Shown here: piece by piece, positions 1 through 5,193 of the stretch
Layout: the number at the start of each line of letters is the position of its first letter
Position numbering within the stretch: position 1 is the first letter of the stretch
NCBI GenBank assembly: GCA_018825765.1
Contig: JAHKAQ010000008.1
Coordinates: 1 to 10,118 of the forward strand
Source of the DNA: Patescibacteria group bacterium
GTDB taxonomy: Bacteria; Patescibacteriota; Minisyncoccia; CAIUEV01; JAHKAQ01
Direction of reading: 5' to 3'
Length of the DNA stretch: 10,118 bases
The notes under the pieces: model-generated
Told to the model about the DNA's origin: nothing
The model's database searches: none
What the model saw: only the letters and a program-made list of their open reading frames with translations
Program-made: the position numbers and the translations under genes

Positions 1-7
1 ATGGAGA

Positions 8-157
8 TTAATCCCCAAAAATAGCAAAAGCCCCACCAGTAATTAGAAGGACAACAAGGACCCCGCCCCAACCGGAAATAGCATAAACAACAATGAGAAC
101 AAAAACCCAGACGAGGAATAGAATAAATTTAACTGTTTTTGCTAAAAAATCTTCCAT
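8..157 (-). CDS. Small two-helix membrane protein (49 aa), function unknown
   Basis: I do not recognise this protein. The 49 residues form a short N-terminal stretch (MEDFLAKTVK) followed by two hydrophobic segments, about residues 11-29 and 33-47, joined at a Gly-rich turn (SGWGG), so it should lie almost wholly in the membrane. I chose the ATG at 157. A longer frame starts at a TTG at 196, but neither start has a Shine-Dalgarno sequence. A TATAAT-like box on the minus strand (174-179) sits about 16 nt upstream of the ATG, which fits the shorter start. It lies downstream of two other small membrane-protein genes on the same strand, about 100 bp from the last one, so it may belong to the same operon. 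The stop is 8 bases from the window edge. Small size makes this call uncertain. Confidence 0.4.
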   Translation of the reverse strand: MEDFLAKTVKFILFLVWVFVLIVVYAISGWGGVLVVLLITGGAFAIFGD

Positions 158-258
158 TTTTTTATTAGATAAAATTATAACTGACTTAGTCGCCAACCAT
201 TACCATCTAAATTTTTCTCTCATAATTCTATCCATTCTCTCTTCGGGCATTATGTTTT

Positions 259-543
259 TCAATTGTCAGACACATAACGAACACAAAGTAGAAAATAAGC
301 CAGTATTAATATTAAACCAATAATCATATGCATAGGTGATAATGATGGCAAAAGGCTCTTACCAAAGAATGTTAAAACTGCATTAATTAAAGTTTCTATA
401 AAATCTGTTGCGAATAAAATCACAAAAATAATTGAACCAACTATACCGCCCAATAAATTTATCTTCCCTTGATCAGAAGATAGCTCAGTTTTTATGATCT
501 TTCCTATTGTATTGCTAAAAAGTTTTGTTAAAGTTTCTTTCAT
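259..543 (-). CDS. Small two-helix membrane protein (94 aa), function unknown
   Basis: I do not recognise a family. A charged, probably amphipathic N-terminus (residues 1-28, MKETLTKLF...) precedes two long hydrophobic segments, roughly residues 29-58 and 71-92, with a short tail ending VSDN. The start chosen is the ATG at 543. Its ATGA overlaps the TGA stop of the upstream gene, a classic sign of translational coupling. An in-frame extension to 585 begins at a weaker non-ATG codon and would overlap the upstream gene by about 45 bases. The tight coupling suggests that this and the upstream 105-aa membrane protein are made together and may form one membrane complex. Being a gene is well supported by the overlap and composition; function is unknown. 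Confidence 0.65.
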   Translation of the reverse strand: MKETLTKLFSNTIGKIIKTELSSDQGKINLLGGIVGSIIFVILFATDFIETLINAVLTFFGKSLLPSLSPMHMIIGLILILAYFLLCVRYVSDN

Positions 544-857
544 CTTGATTTTATTTGAATAAATACTGTGGCAGAAAAAAAACAAACAAGTAATAATCCT
601 AACAGTCCTAACAATGGGTGCACCAAATAAAGACTAGTTTTTAAAAATATAAGTGTATTCAATAAGAGTGAGGAAAATAAAATCGAACAAGCGATAATTG
701 CTATGATATCTTTTCTTCTTAGTGACCTACTATCAATTAAAACCTTTTTATTTTTCATTTTCTCATTTTCTTCGGTCTCTATTGTCGTAACATCAAAATT
801 ACTTTTGAAACCTTTATCAAAAGTTGTAGTATTTGATGCCATTTCATTGCACAGCAT
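540..857 (-). CDS. Membrane protein with soluble N-terminus (105 aa), function unknown
   Basis: No family recognised. The first ~49 residues are polar and acidic, then basic (ENEKMKNKK, SRSLRRKD), so they are likely cytosolic. They are followed by two hydrophobic helices at about residues 50-72 and 77-101 and a short basic tail (QIKSR). The start at 857 lies 4 bases after the stop of the upstream 221-aa gene. Met6 (position 842) is an alternative start and neither has a clear Shine-Dalgarno sequence. Its stop overlaps the start of the next small membrane-protein gene. A soluble protein followed by short two-helix proteins in one operon resembles, in layout only, sensor-plus-membrane-effector modules seen in bacterial defence. 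No sequence motif proves this. Confidence 0.65.
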   Translation of the reverse strand: MLCNEMASNTTTFDKGFKSNFDVTTIETEENEKMKNKKVLIDSRSLRRKDIIAIIACSILFSSLLLNTLIFLKTSLYLVHPLLGLLGLLLVCFFSATVFIQIKSR

Positions 858-861
858 TGTT

Positions 862-1527
862 CTAGTTGTTACTCGTTATATCTGAAGTCTGTTGGATTTT
901 TTCTACAATTCCATTATTCGCATCAGTTAAAAAATCTTTCAAAAATTTATTAGAAAACTTTGTCTCCTTTCTCTTGAAAAAATCAATATCAAAAAAAATA
1001 CACCTGCTAGGAGGTTTTCTAAAGTTAGGAAAAAGTTTTTTAAGTTGGTTCCTATCCATCGGTCCAGCCTTATAATGAATCTCCGAACCATTTTCAACCT
1101 TAAAATCCAAAACAACTGCTAAATCAGAGGTTCCATCTATTAAACTATTCTGAGAATAAAAATATTTTTTAAATTTTCCTAATAGGCTTACAAACGATAA
1201 GTTAACCTGCTTAACATAATTAAACCTTAAGCCAATACGCGAAACATCTTCCCATTCTAAGAAATCATTTATTTTCTTTTGAAATTTGTATATTGTTCCC
1301 AACGAATCACTAATATTCTCAACATTGTGCATCGAAATAGCGACCCTGCTATTCTCAACTACTATCTTGGCATTTTCATCTTTTAAGCTAATCTGTGTTG
1401 ACTCAATAACAGGAGGTATGTTCTTAAACTTTTTAGGAGCTATGGACTTGAGCAATTCTTTCTTGAAATCAAATTTTTTTGCCGGCTTACTAAATCTGAT
1501 TTCATTTATTATGATAGGCGTTTTCAT
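862..1527 (-). CDS. Soluble protein of unknown function (221 aa), weakly TIGR04255-like
   Basis: First gene of the minus-strand operon. It is a Lys/Phe-rich soluble protein with no signal peptide or membrane segment. Segments such as VSRIGLRFNYVK (about residues 95-106), CIFFDIDFF (176-184) and a C-terminal helix with FLKDFLTDANNGIVEKI (196-211) are reminiscent of the 'sporadically distributed' TIGR04255 family. That family typically has an R-x-G-x-R strand in the middle and a helix near the end. I recall this resemblance from general knowledge and could not test it. Start chosen: the ATG at 1527 (MKTPIIINEIRF), preceded by a weak AAAG; the frame stays open up to a TTG at 1560. A candidate promoter sits just upstream (1551-1578). 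The next gene starts 4 bases after the stop, so these are co-transcribed. Confidence 0.7.
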   Translation of the reverse strand: MKTPIIINEIRFSKPAKKFDFKKELLKSIAPKKFKNIPPVIESTQISLKDENAKIVVENSRVAISMHNVENISDSLGTIYKFQKKINDFLEWEDVSRIGLRFNYVKQVNLSFVSLLGKFKKYFYSQNSLIDGTSDLAVVLDFKVENGSEIHYKAGPMDRNQLKKLFPNFRKPPSRCIFFDIDFFKRKETKFSNKFLKDFLTDANNGIVEKIQQTSDITSNN

Positions 1528-1550
1528 CTTTGAGAATAAGATTATTTTAA

Positions 1551-1578
1551 ATAGTACCAACTAATGACAAAAAATCAA
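1551..1578 (-). promoter_or_regulatory. Candidate promoter for the minus-strand operon
   Basis: On the minus strand, TTGATT (1573-1578) and TACTAT (1551-1556) are 16 bp apart, each matching 4 of 6 consensus bases. The -10 box ends about 23 bases before the ATG at 1527. Both boxes overlap copies of a 9-bp direct repeat (AATAGTACC at 1550-1558 and 1577-1585), which could be an operator. Confidence 0.4.
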
Positions 1579-1588
1579 TAGTACCTTG

Positions 1589-1616
1589 TTGACTTTTTCC
1601 TATGCGCAAGTACAAT
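1589..1616 (+). promoter_or_regulatory. Sigma-70-type promoter facing the lysis-like cassette
   Basis: TTGACT (1589-1594) and TACAAT (1611-1616) are 16 bp apart, each 5 of 6 to consensus, giving a start near 1623. It is back to back with the minus-strand promoter. Transcription from here meets the terminator at 1671-1695 before reaching the first gene at 1725. Confidence 0.6.
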
Positions 1617-1625
1617 TAAATTGTA
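1611..1625. promoter_or_regulatory. Candidate operator: perfect 15-bp palindrome
   Basis: TACAATT-A-AATTGTA is a perfect inverted repeat with 7-bp arms. It begins exactly at the -10 box of the plus-strand promoter and covers the expected transcription start, a position where a dimeric repressor would block polymerase. AT-rich sequence makes some short palindromes likely by chance. Confidence 0.4.
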
Positions 1626-1670
1626 AAATTGATGTTACTTAATCTGTGCCAGGCGGTAAAAAACCACAAA

Positions 1671-1695
1671 GCACGACCTCGTAGGTCGTGCTTTT
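1671..1695 (+). terminator. Rho-independent terminator / attenuator before the lysis-like cassette
   Basis: GCACGACCT and AGGTCGTGC form a perfect 9-bp GC-rich stem around a CGT loop, followed by TTTTATATTTT. No plus-strand gene ends just upstream; the nearest plus-strand promoter is at 1589-1616. It therefore either ends a ~75-nt RNA or attenuates transcription into the gene at 1725. Confidence 0.75.
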
Positions 1696-1724
1696 ATATT
1701 TTAAAAAATTATTAAACAAAAACT

Positions 1725-1934
1725 ATGCTAGAAATGTTTATCACCGAGCAGGTAGAAAAACGCATTAAGACTTGGCTGTGGGATATTGCCTACACTGCCG
1801 CGGTCGCTGGGCTAAATGAAGCTCAAGAGAGTTTAACCGGTCTAGGGCTGCCAGCTTGGGCCGTGTTAGTGATTGGACTTGCCATTTCCCAGGTAAGCAA
1901 ATTCGTACGGAATAAATATTGTTCCGCGGTATGA
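1725..1934 (+). CDS. Holin-like small membrane protein (69 aa)
   Basis: First gene of the lysis-like cassette. The N-terminus (about residues 1-20) is charged and probably amphipathic. Residues 20-33 (DIAYTAAVAGLNEA) form a weakly hydrophobic helix. Residues 42-60 (LPAWAVLVIGLAISQVSKF) form a clear membrane helix, with a basic tail (VRNK). Size, topology and a place at the head of a cassette ending in a multi-domain lysin fit a phage holin, which would make membrane lesions that release the lysin; the lysin has no signal peptide and would need such a partner. Holins are too diverse to assign by motif, so this is inferred. Start at the ATG 1725; Met4 is an alternative. Its stop overlaps the next start (ATGA). 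Confidence 0.65.
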   Translation: MLEMFITEQVEKRIKTWLWDIAYTAAVAGLNEAQESLTGLGLPAWAVLVIGLAISQVSKFVRNKYCSAV

Positions 1935-2131
1935 GCGCCAATCGCCCATCAAAGAAAGATTTAAAAATTGAAAATCAAGCAACGCAGATTAAAATTCTTA
2001 CGGAAAAACTACATCTCTACAAATTATTAGCGAATAATAATCGAAACTTGCTTGATGGAAAGTACCGCAATCTTAGTTTTCTGATGAAAGTTTATGAAGT
2101 ATTTAGAATGTTCTTTATAAAAAGGGGGTGA
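1931..2131 (+). CDS. Small coiled-coil protein (66 aa), phage-like, function unknown
   Basis: Begins at an ATG that overlaps the stop of the holin-like gene (ATGA), so it is translationally coupled to it. A frame 4 residues longer from a TTG at 1919 is less likely. Residues 9-50 are heptad-like and charged (KKDLKIENQATQIKILTEKL), consistent with a short coiled coil. The C-terminus (about 50-63, LMKVYEVFRMFF) is hydrophobic and amphipathic and ends with KRG. In lysis cassettes small coiled-coil proteins with a hydrophobic end can act as spanins or antiholins, but nothing here identifies it as one; there is no signal peptide and no lipobox. Function unknown. Confidence 0.65.
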   Translation: MSANRPSKKDLKIENQATQIKILTEKLHLYKLLANNNRNLLDGKYRNLSFLMKVYEVFRMFFIKRG

Positions 2132-2134
2132 GAG

Positions 2135-2329
2135 ATGGCCAAAGTATGTAAGGGTTGTGTCCATTACCCGAAGGATGGCATGTATTGTATCTATTCCGAG
2201 ACTTACATTTCTCGAAGATTTATGCCCTGTGCGGCATTAAGAAAGGAGAAGAAAGATGTCTTACCAATGTCCAGTGTGCGGCCAGCTGATGAGTCCAGCC
2301 GGCGATATGTGGCGGTGTGGGAACTGTAG
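2135..2329 (+). CDS. Small four-cysteine protein, probably zinc-binding (64 aa)
   Basis: Has one of the best ribosome-binding sites in the window (AAAGGGGGTGA at 2121-2131, 3 bases before the ATG), overlapping the stop of the previous gene. Cysteines at residues 5, 8, 18 and 32 (CKGC-x9-C-x13-C) suggest a single small zinc-binding knuckle, a pattern common in phage-encoded small proteins. The C-terminal ~24 residues (after AALRKEKK) overlap the next gene for 74 bases in another frame. They look low-complexity, so the functional part is probably the first 40 residues. Function unknown; it may bind nucleic acid or simply be structural. Confidence 0.65.
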   Translation: MAKVCKGCVHYPKDGMYCIYSETYISRRFMPCAALRKEKKDVLPMSSVRPADESSRRYVAVWEL

Positions 2330-2474
2330 TGCTAGTTTCACGCCGCGCCGTGGCCAAGAGGTTCTGCGGCGCTGCAGCGACCACAATAAGCGCCTGCAGT
2401 TCCAGGGGATTATTGGAACGCAATGGTACTTTGAGTGTCCGGATTGTGGAAGTCTCCATGCTTTTCATCCTTAG
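2256..2474 (+). CDS. Double zinc-ribbon protein (72 aa)
   Basis: Two zinc-finger-like units can be read: CPVC (residues 5-8) with CGNC (21-24), then C40/H43 with CPDC (61-64). The spacing is that of rubredoxin-type zinc ribbons. The ATG at 2256 follows AAAGGAGAAG, a strong Shine-Dalgarno sequence, even though it lies inside the previous gene. That supports a true 74-base overlap rather than one of the two genes being false. Zinc ribbons of this size usually bind nucleic acids or mediate protein contacts; no specific role can be assigned. The same-strand, tightly packed context fits a phage or mobile-element origin. Confidence 0.75.
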   Translation: MSYQCPVCGQLMSPAGDMWRCGNCSASFTPRRGQEVLRRCSDHNKRLQFQGIIGTQWYFECPDCGSLHAFHP

Positions 2475-2548
2475 AAGGAGGCCCCGAAACTTAATAAGGA
2501 GTAGGGGCTATAATTTAAAAATATTAACTTTAATTCTAATCAAAAAAA

Positions 2549-2728
2549 ATGAAAACTAAATTTTGTTGGGTAGCTACCCAAACTAAAAAAGGTTGGAGAA
2601 TAAAATTATGCACCAATCAAAAAGACTTTAATGTCCGGGGGTTACTAGTTAAATCAGAAAATGATATTGAAAAGATATTAAAAGCAGGAATTGTATTCGT
2701 TCATCTAAAAGATAAAGACTTAAAATAA
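2549..2728 (+). CDS. Small hypothetical protein (59 aa)
   Basis: An ORF from ATG 2549 to TAA 2726-2728. The sequence has a natural composition: a beta-like N-terminal half (KFCWVATQTKKGWRIKLC), a loop, then an acidic amphipathic helix (SENDIEKILKAGI, about residues 36-48) and a basic end (HLKDKDLK). No membrane segment, signal peptide or known motif. No Shine-Dalgarno sequence is visible, as for most genes here. It sits in the gap between the zinc-ribbon gene and the lysin gene on the same strand and is followed by a hairpin with a T-run. I judge it likely real because it fills an otherwise empty gap in a packed cassette. Confidence 0.55.
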   Translation: MKTKFCWVATQTKKGWRIKLCTNQKDFNVRGLLVKSENDIEKILKAGIVFVHLKDKDLK

Positions 2729-2764
2729 AAATCAATCCTAGGGCCTTGTGGCGTTTGATTTTTT
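2728..2764 (+). terminator. Possible terminator between the 59-aa gene and the lysin gene
   Basis: AAAATCAA (2728-2735) pairs with TTGATTTT (2755-2762), enclosing a small GCC-TTGT-GGC hairpin, and a T-run follows the stem. The stem is mostly A-T, so it would be leaky, letting some transcription through to the lysin gene. Confidence 0.35.
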
Positions 2765-2790
2765 AGCTTAAATACAATTTTTTAAAAAAT

Positions 2791-4575
2791 ATGTACGGTA
2801 CAGACGTATCACACCATCAAGGGGTTATCGATTGGAACCGCGTCAAAAACGATCCCAAAAAAATAGAATTTGCATTGATCAAGGCTACTGAAAGCACCTC
2901 TTTTATTGATAATAAATATAATCGCAACACATCAGAAGCTAGAAAAAACGAAATATTGCCCGGGCCATATCATTTCGCCCGAGGAGGGGACTACAAAAAA
3001 GAAGCGGAGCATTTTCTAAAAAATATCGATATCAAAGAAATCGGGGAACTCGCCGCGCTTGATTACGAGATCTATACATTATCTGATCCGGCCGCATGGT
3101 GCCGAAAATGGCTCGACTATGTGGAAGCAAGAATAGGATTCAAGCCGCTTTTCTACACTTATCACAAATTATTGCTCAAATATAATTGGAAACCGGTATC
3201 AGATGGAAACTTCGGTCTTTGGGCTTCACGCTTTGGGAAGCAGGAGCAAACTCCGAATGCTCAATACAAGCCAACCACTGGATCATGGCCTTTTTATGCT
3301 ATCTGGCAGTTCGCTTCAGAAGGAAAAATTGACGGTATCAAAGGCTTCGTGGATCTGAATTACACTTCAATGGAATTGCCAACTCTTAAGAAATACGGCA
3401 AGCCGGGCAGTACAACACCGACGACTCCGATTAAGCATCCTTCTGAAATTATGAATCTTAAAAACTGGAAGCTGACCTTACCAACAGGAAAACCCACCGA
3501 GATCACCAACCTTGATGGCTATTCAGACCAGTTCTTTTCCGTAATGGGTGAAGGAGTAGTATTCCGCGCACCGGTGAATGGCGCCACTACCAGCGGATCA
3601 AAGTATCCTCGTTGTGAACTACGTGAGATGAGGGACGGAAATAAGGCGAGCTGGTCCACCCAGAATAGACGATCAATGACTATTGAGCAGGCCATAACTC
3701 ATGTACCAGATAAAAAGAAGCACATTGTTGCAGGGCAGGTCCATGACGCTAATGATGACGTGATCGTGATCCGCCTTGAATCTCCGAAGCTCTTTATCGA
3801 TATTAACGGCAAGGACGGTCCGGTACTTGATTCAAAATATGAACTGGGGAGAAGATTTTCTGTGAAGTTCGAATCGGGTGAAGGAAAAATTAAGGTCTAC
3901 TACAACAGCGCGTTGGCTCATACATTGGAAAAGCAGATCTCCGGCTGTTACTTCAAGGCCGGCTGCTATACGCAGTCTAATTGCGAAAAGGAGGATAAAT
4001 GTTCAGCCGATAACTACGGCGAAGTCGTAATATACAAGCTCGTACTGGACGAAACGCCCGCGGCTCCCGATAATCATTTTCCAATCATCTACAATCAGCT
4101 CGATTTCAAGGGAGTAAAATTCGGAAGCAAAAAAACTACCGGAAAGCAAAACAATATCGACGGTTATGGGTGTAAGCTTTGCGCCGTTTCCACTATCAAG
4201 CAGATAGATCCCCGGGAAATTGATAAAATTCTCGTGAATGGCGGCGCATACTTCGGGACCAATGGGAATTTACTGGATGACACGAGTATCGCGCGCATTT
4301 TGGGGTGGGAATATTTAGGAGTCGAGAGGAATGTTAACAAGACTCCCGAGAGCATTGGCATTACTACTCCCACGATCAAAGAGGTTGATTATAGCGTGGC
4401 TGCCGGGAAACAGCAGCATTTCGTTACAAGAATTCTAAAGCCGGATGGAAGGAAAGCAATCCTTGATCCTTACGGAGGAGTAGAGCGCCCGGTCAATTAT
4501 TACGAATTGAAGGTTGGTGACAAAGATTGGAGTAAGCATAAATATTTTAGCTACCGGATGTTCAAGGTAAAATGA
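2791..4575 (+). CDS. Three-domain lysin: GH25 muramidase + PL7 alginate lyase + C39-like peptidase (594 aa)
   Basis: Residues 1-200 are a GH25 lysozyme: GTDVSHHQG at 3-11, ALIKATE at 28-34, PYHFAR at 59-64, and ALDYE with the catalytic D91/E93 pair, then IWQF near 171. GH25 enzymes cut the MurNAc-GlcNAc bond of peptidoglycan. After a Thr/Pro linker (205-215), residues ~222-420 match PL7 alginate lyases: NWKLTLPTG (225-233), RCELREM (274-280), QVH (316-318) and YFKAGCYTQ (387-395), containing the expected Arg, Gln, His and Tyr of the active site. After a second linker (421-431), residues ~430-594 look like a C39-type papain-fold peptidase, with DGYGC (C461), H543 and D559. No signal peptide; the frame is closed just upstream, so the start at 2791 is firm. 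The C39 assignment is the least certain. Upstream small membrane protein may release it. Confidence 0.93.
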   Translation: MYGTDVSHHQGVIDWNRVKNDPKKIEFALIKATESTSFIDNKYNRNTSEARKNEILPGPYHFARGGDYKKEAEHFLKNIDIKEIGELAALDYEIYTLSDPAAWCRKWLDYVEARIGFKPLFYTYHKLLLKYNWKPVSDGNFGLWASRFGKQEQTPNAQYKPTTGSWPFYAIWQFASEGKIDGIKGFVDLNYTSMELPTLKKYGKPGSTTPTTPIKHPSEIMNLKNWKLTLPTGKPTEITNLDGYSDQFFSVMGEGVVFRAPVNGATTSGSKYPRCELREMRDGNKASWSTQNRRSMTIEQAITHVPDKKKHIVAGQVHDANDDVIVIRLESPKLFIDINGKDGPVLDSKYELGRRFSVKFESGEGKIKVYYNSALAHTLEKQISGCYFKAGCYTQSNCEKEDKCSADNYGEVVIYKLVLDETPAAPDNHFPIIYNQLDFKGVKFGSKKTTGKQNNIDGYGCKLCAVSTIKQIDPREIDKILVNGGAYFGTNGNLLDDTSIARILGWEYLGVERNVNKTPESIGITTPTIKEVDYSVAAGKQQHFVTRILKPDGRKAILDPYGGVERPVNYYELKVGDKDWSKHKYFSYRMFKVK

Positions 4576-4645
4576 CGATGCCGGCAATTACGAGAACTCG
4601 ATGAATTCTATATTTCATGAGTGTTTGAAGCATTTTTGATAAAAT

Positions 4646-4674
4646 TTGACAAAATTTTACTTCTAAAATATTAT
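4646..4674 (+). promoter_or_regulatory. Strong sigma-70-type promoter after the lysin gene
   Basis: TTGACA (4646-4651, 6 of 6) and TATTAT (4669-4674, 5 of 6) are 17 bp apart. Transcription would start near 4681 and run into the terminator at 4791-4826, giving a short RNA of about 140 nt. Confidence 0.55.
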
Positions 4675-4680
4675 TAAGTA

Positions 4681-4826
4681 TATCAAATTGTTATAAAAGA
4701 ACATGAAATCACAAAAAACAAAAATACAACTAAATATGTTGACAATGGTAAGCAGCTTTGATACCATTTCTGGTTCTGAAAGAAATATAAAAAGCCAACG
4801 TATTATTAAATAGGGTTGGCTTTTAA
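4681..4826 (+). ncRNA. Candidate ~140-nt transcript, noncoding or encoding a 36-aa peptide
   Basis: Defined by the consensus promoter upstream and a clear terminator at its end. It holds an inverted repeat (AATGGTA 4744-4750, TACCATT 4762-4768). It also holds a 36-codon ORF from ATG 4703 to TAG 4811-4813 (begins MKSQKTKIQ, polar, not hydrophobic, weak AAAAGA upstream). The stop codon lies inside the loop of the terminator hairpin. Whether the RNA or the peptide is the product cannot be told from sequence. Confidence 0.35.
4791..4826 (+). terminator. Rho-independent terminator
   Basis: AAAGCCAAC (4791-4799) pairs perfectly with GTTGGCTTT (4815-4823), loop of 15 nt, followed by further T and an AT-rich tract. 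Because the stem starts with AAA and ends with TTTT, it could also work on the minus strand, ending the tRNA-like transcript. Confidence 0.75.
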
Positions 4827-4849
4827 TAACCTTTAGAGATTAAGAAACC

Positions 4850-4918
4850 GGTGGGTAGAGGATTCGAACCTCTTACAGGAACTACGCAAAAGTGCCTTGC
4901 AATCCAAATGCACCCACC
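4850..4918 (-). tRNA. tRNA or tRNA-like gene, anticodon uncertain (possibly UGC)
   Basis: On the minus strand, GGTGGGT and ACCCACC form a perfect 7-bp acceptor stem. AGAGG-TTCGAAT-CCTCT is a perfect T-arm with the canonical TTCGA loop. The middle is less standard. GGCACT and AGTTCC can form an anticodon-type stem (one C-T mismatch) around TTTGCGT, which would read UGC (alanine), but the acceptor lacks the G3-U70 pair that alanine tRNAs need. The D-arm is poor. Length is 69 nt, shorter than usual, and CCA is not encoded. The flanks extend the acceptor stem by nine more pairs (4841-4849 with 4919-4927, one U-G wobble), odd for a normal tRNA. It may be functional, decayed, or a tRNA-like structure or attachment site. 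Confidence 0.5.
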
Positions 4919-4932
4919 AGTTTCTTATTCCC

Positions 4933-4948
4933 TAAAAACTGACTGTGA
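4933..4948. repeat. Left arm of a perfect 16-bp inverted repeat
   Basis: TAAAAACTGACTGTGA, the exact reverse complement of 5172-5187. The two arms bracket the 52-aa gene and its ribosome-binding site. Confidence 0.85.
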
Positions 4949-4980
4949 TATAAGGGAATTAAGTTTATTAGTTAGAAATC

Positions 4981-5018
4981 AGCTAGGATTTTGTCTTGAT
5001 GGACTTCCTAGCTTTTTT
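4981..5018 (+). terminator. Hairpin with T-run overlapping the 3' end of the 52-aa gene
   Basis: AGCTAGGA (4981-4988) pairs with TCCTAGCT (5006-5013), followed by a run of six T to 5018. It would terminate plus-strand transcription, that is, antisense to the 52-aa gene. No plus-strand gene clearly ends here, so the role is unclear. Confidence 0.45.
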
Positions 5019-5141
5019 CTTATCAGACGGAAAGAAGCGTAGCCACTTCCCACTCTTACTCCTAACTTCCTTTCCATTTCTGACAACAAAGTTACAGACG
5101 ATTGAACCGTCCAGTAAAGCGAAACAATATTTGTGTTCCAT
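4983..5141 (-). CDS. Small basic protein (52 aa) in an inverted-repeat cassette
   Basis: Start ATG at 5141 (a second ATG at 5145 is in another frame and soon stops), 8 bases after GGAGG (5150-5154) within AAAGGAGG, the best Shine-Dalgarno on the minus strand. The product begins MEHKYCFALLDGSIVCNF, looks beta-rich in its first half, and ends in a strongly basic tail (SDKKKARKSIKTKS), suggesting binding to nucleic acid or another acidic partner. No known family recognised. It is flanked by the 16-bp inverted repeat (4933-4948, 5172-5187) and lies downstream of the CIRCE-linked minus-strand promoter (5395-5422), with a structured element between. Likely real given the ribosome-binding site and composition. 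Confidence 0.6.
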   Translation of the reverse strand: MEHKYCFALLDGSIVCNFVVRNGKEVRSKSGKWLRFFPSDKKKARKSIKTKS

Positions 5142-5171
5142 CCATACCGCCTCCTTTCTCCCTTTCGACTT

Positions 5172-5187
5172 TCACAGTCAGTTTTTA
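5172..5187. repeat. Right arm of a perfect 16-bp inverted repeat
   Basis: TCACAGTCAGTTTTTA, reverse complement of 4933-4948. The arms are 223 bp apart. Neither arm extends beyond 16 bases in either direction. Confidence 0.85.
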
Positions 5188-5193
5188 AATAAC

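Noticed and set aside
1208..1225. Second dif half-site (CTTAACATAAT at 1210-1220)
   Set aside because: Matches only one arm; no opposite arm follows and it lies inside a coding gene.
1286..1564. 92-codon plus-strand ORF
   Set aside because: Antisense to the 221-aa gene, with composition explained by the opposite strand.
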